Shown: positions 5,317-5,996 of the stretch, piece after piece
How the letters are laid out: each line of letters opens with the position of its first letter
How positions within the stretch are numbered: the first letter of the stretch is position 1
Assembly (NCBI GenBank): GCA_964555935.1
Contig: CAZKUN010000396.1
Coordinates: forward strand, 1-5,996
Reading direction: 5' to 3'
DNA length: 5,996 nt
Origin: CAZKUN01 sp964555935
Lineage (GTDB): Bacteria > Armatimonadota > Zipacnadia > Zipacnadales > VGFC01
The notes under the pieces: model-generated
Database searches by the model: none
What the model was told of the DNA's origin: nothing
What the model saw: only the letters and a program-made list of their open reading frames with translations
Made by a program: the position numbers and the translations under genes

Positions 5317-5996
5317 ATGGGGCATCCCCCGGTCGGCACTGAGCCGACACTCCCGCCAGCGCCGATGAGTCGGCCTTGGAGCGAACGGACGCGGCTGCCC
5401 CTCCCGCTAAGCACACCGCTATGGACGATGGCTGCGGGGCTGTTGGCCCCGCTCCCGGTTGTGTCGGCCGGCCTGCTGATCGCGGGTGCATCGCCGGGCT
5501 TTGTGCCGATCGCCTTGGGGTTGCCCACCTTGCGCGGGTTGCTGTTTGGGTTGGGGGTCACGCTCATCGACCGGTGGCGCCCCCAGTGGCCGCGTTGCGC
5601 AAGATGGGCCCTCGGCATGCTCATGGGTGGACTGGTGCCGATCTACACGATCTGGAGTGGCGGGACGCCTCCCAGCGCGCCGGCGCACGCTGCATTGGAG
5701 GTCTGTGGCACGATGCTCGCAGGGCTAGTGCTGGGAATTCTGCTGGGTCTGGGCGCGCGGTCCGAGCGCGGTCGATACTGGAGGCTCCCCCTGCTCGGCT
5801 TGGCGGCGGATGTGGTCGCGCTGGCCTTGTTGATCGGGATCCAATGGCTATACAACCGCATGCATATGCAGGGCCGGCCGCTGCTCGCCGCCGGCGGCCT
5901 GGTGATGGGGCACTGGCCTAATAGCATCGTTTGCCCGCTGTTCCCGCTGATCGGCCTAGCGTTAGCGAACCGGCTCGCAGCCGCCCAACGCCTCGC
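5317..5996 (+). CDS. Multi-pass membrane protein of unknown family, 3' end outside window
   Basis: The frame opens at the ATG at 5317, backed by AGGGAGG 7 bases upstream, and stays open for 226 codons to the right edge with no stop. After a Pro/Arg-rich N-terminal segment of about 34 residues, which is not a signal peptide, there are about five or six hydrophobic segments: 35-57, 63-84, 97-113, 125-147, 157-179 and 189-220. Loops carry Arg (DRWRPQWPRCAR 85-96, RSERGRYWR 148-156), which suggests that these face the cytoplasm. There are polar residues inside or near membrane segments (D165, H199, N202, C206) but no motif I can name. The Leu/Gly/Ala composition and continuous frame make it clearly coding, and a longer-looking frame at 5376-5921 is its shadow. 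Function is unknown, and a transporter subunit or integral membrane enzyme are both possible. Its link to the neighbouring glycan genes is not shown by the sequence. Confidence 0.72.
   Translation, partial: MGHPPVGTEPTLPPAPMSRPWSERTRLPLPLSTPLWTMAAGLLAPLPVVSAGLLIAGASPGFVPIALGLPTLRGLLFGLGVTLIDRWRPQWPRCARWALGMLMGGLVPIYTIWSGGTPPSAPAHAALEVCGTMLAGLVLGILLGLGARSERGRYWRLPLLGLAADVVALALLIGIQWLYNRMHMQGRPLLAAGGLVMGHWPNSIVCPLFPLIGLALANRLAAAQRL
5332..5348 (+). repeat. Inverted repeat in the 5' coding part of the membrane protein gene
   Basis: GTCGGC (5332-5337) and GCCGAC (5343-5348) form a perfect 6-bp stem around the 5-base loop ACTGA. No T tract follows, so it is not a typical intrinsic terminator. It lies 15 bases into the gene and could fold in the mRNA, though it may be chance in GC-rich DNA. 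Confidence 0.35.

Noticed and set aside
5376..5921. 181-residue plus-strand frame
   Set aside because: It is a +2 shadow of the membrane protein frame that starts at 5317, which has the ribosome binding site and the hydrophobic segment pattern.

Overview
This is a GC-rich bacterial window with dense coding, strong Shine-Dalgarno sites (AGGAGG / GGGAGG type) and several exported, carbohydrate-related proteins. This suggests a free-living or gut/soil bacterium that handles complex glycans, such as a member of Armatimonadota, Planctomycetota or a similar saccharolytic lineage. No rRNA or core marker is present, so the phylum is only a guess.

Layout. (1) Bases 1-1454, plus strand: the 3' part of a secreted GH51-like alpha-L-arabinofuranosidase, with its start lying off the left edge. 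(2) Bases 1493-4709, minus strand: a two-gene unit convergent with the first gene. The upstream gene (3378-4709) encodes an exported or lipid-anchored sialidase-like BNR/Asp-box beta-propeller. Only 34 bases later comes a gene (1493-3343) for a secreted right-handed beta-helix protein with a C-terminal C1q/TNF-like domain. (3) Bases 4710-5316: a poorly coding stretch holding the remnant of a D12-class DNA adenine methylase (4817-5098) and an unassigned short frame. (4) Bases 5317-5996, plus strand: the start of an unidentified multi-pass membrane protein that runs off the right edge.

The first three genes plausibly work on extracellular polysaccharide: one removes arabinofuranosyl residues, one is built like a sialidase, and one looks like a trimeric glycan-binding or glycan-cleaving fibre. 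This joint role is inferred from domain content and adjacency only. The most unusual item is the beta-helix plus C1q-like architecture, which resembles a phage tailspike or trimeric adhesin but carries a signal peptide and sits beside glycosidase-type genes. I found no tRNA, CRISPR array, insertion sequence or convincing terminator. I cannot claim a wholly new system from this sequence.
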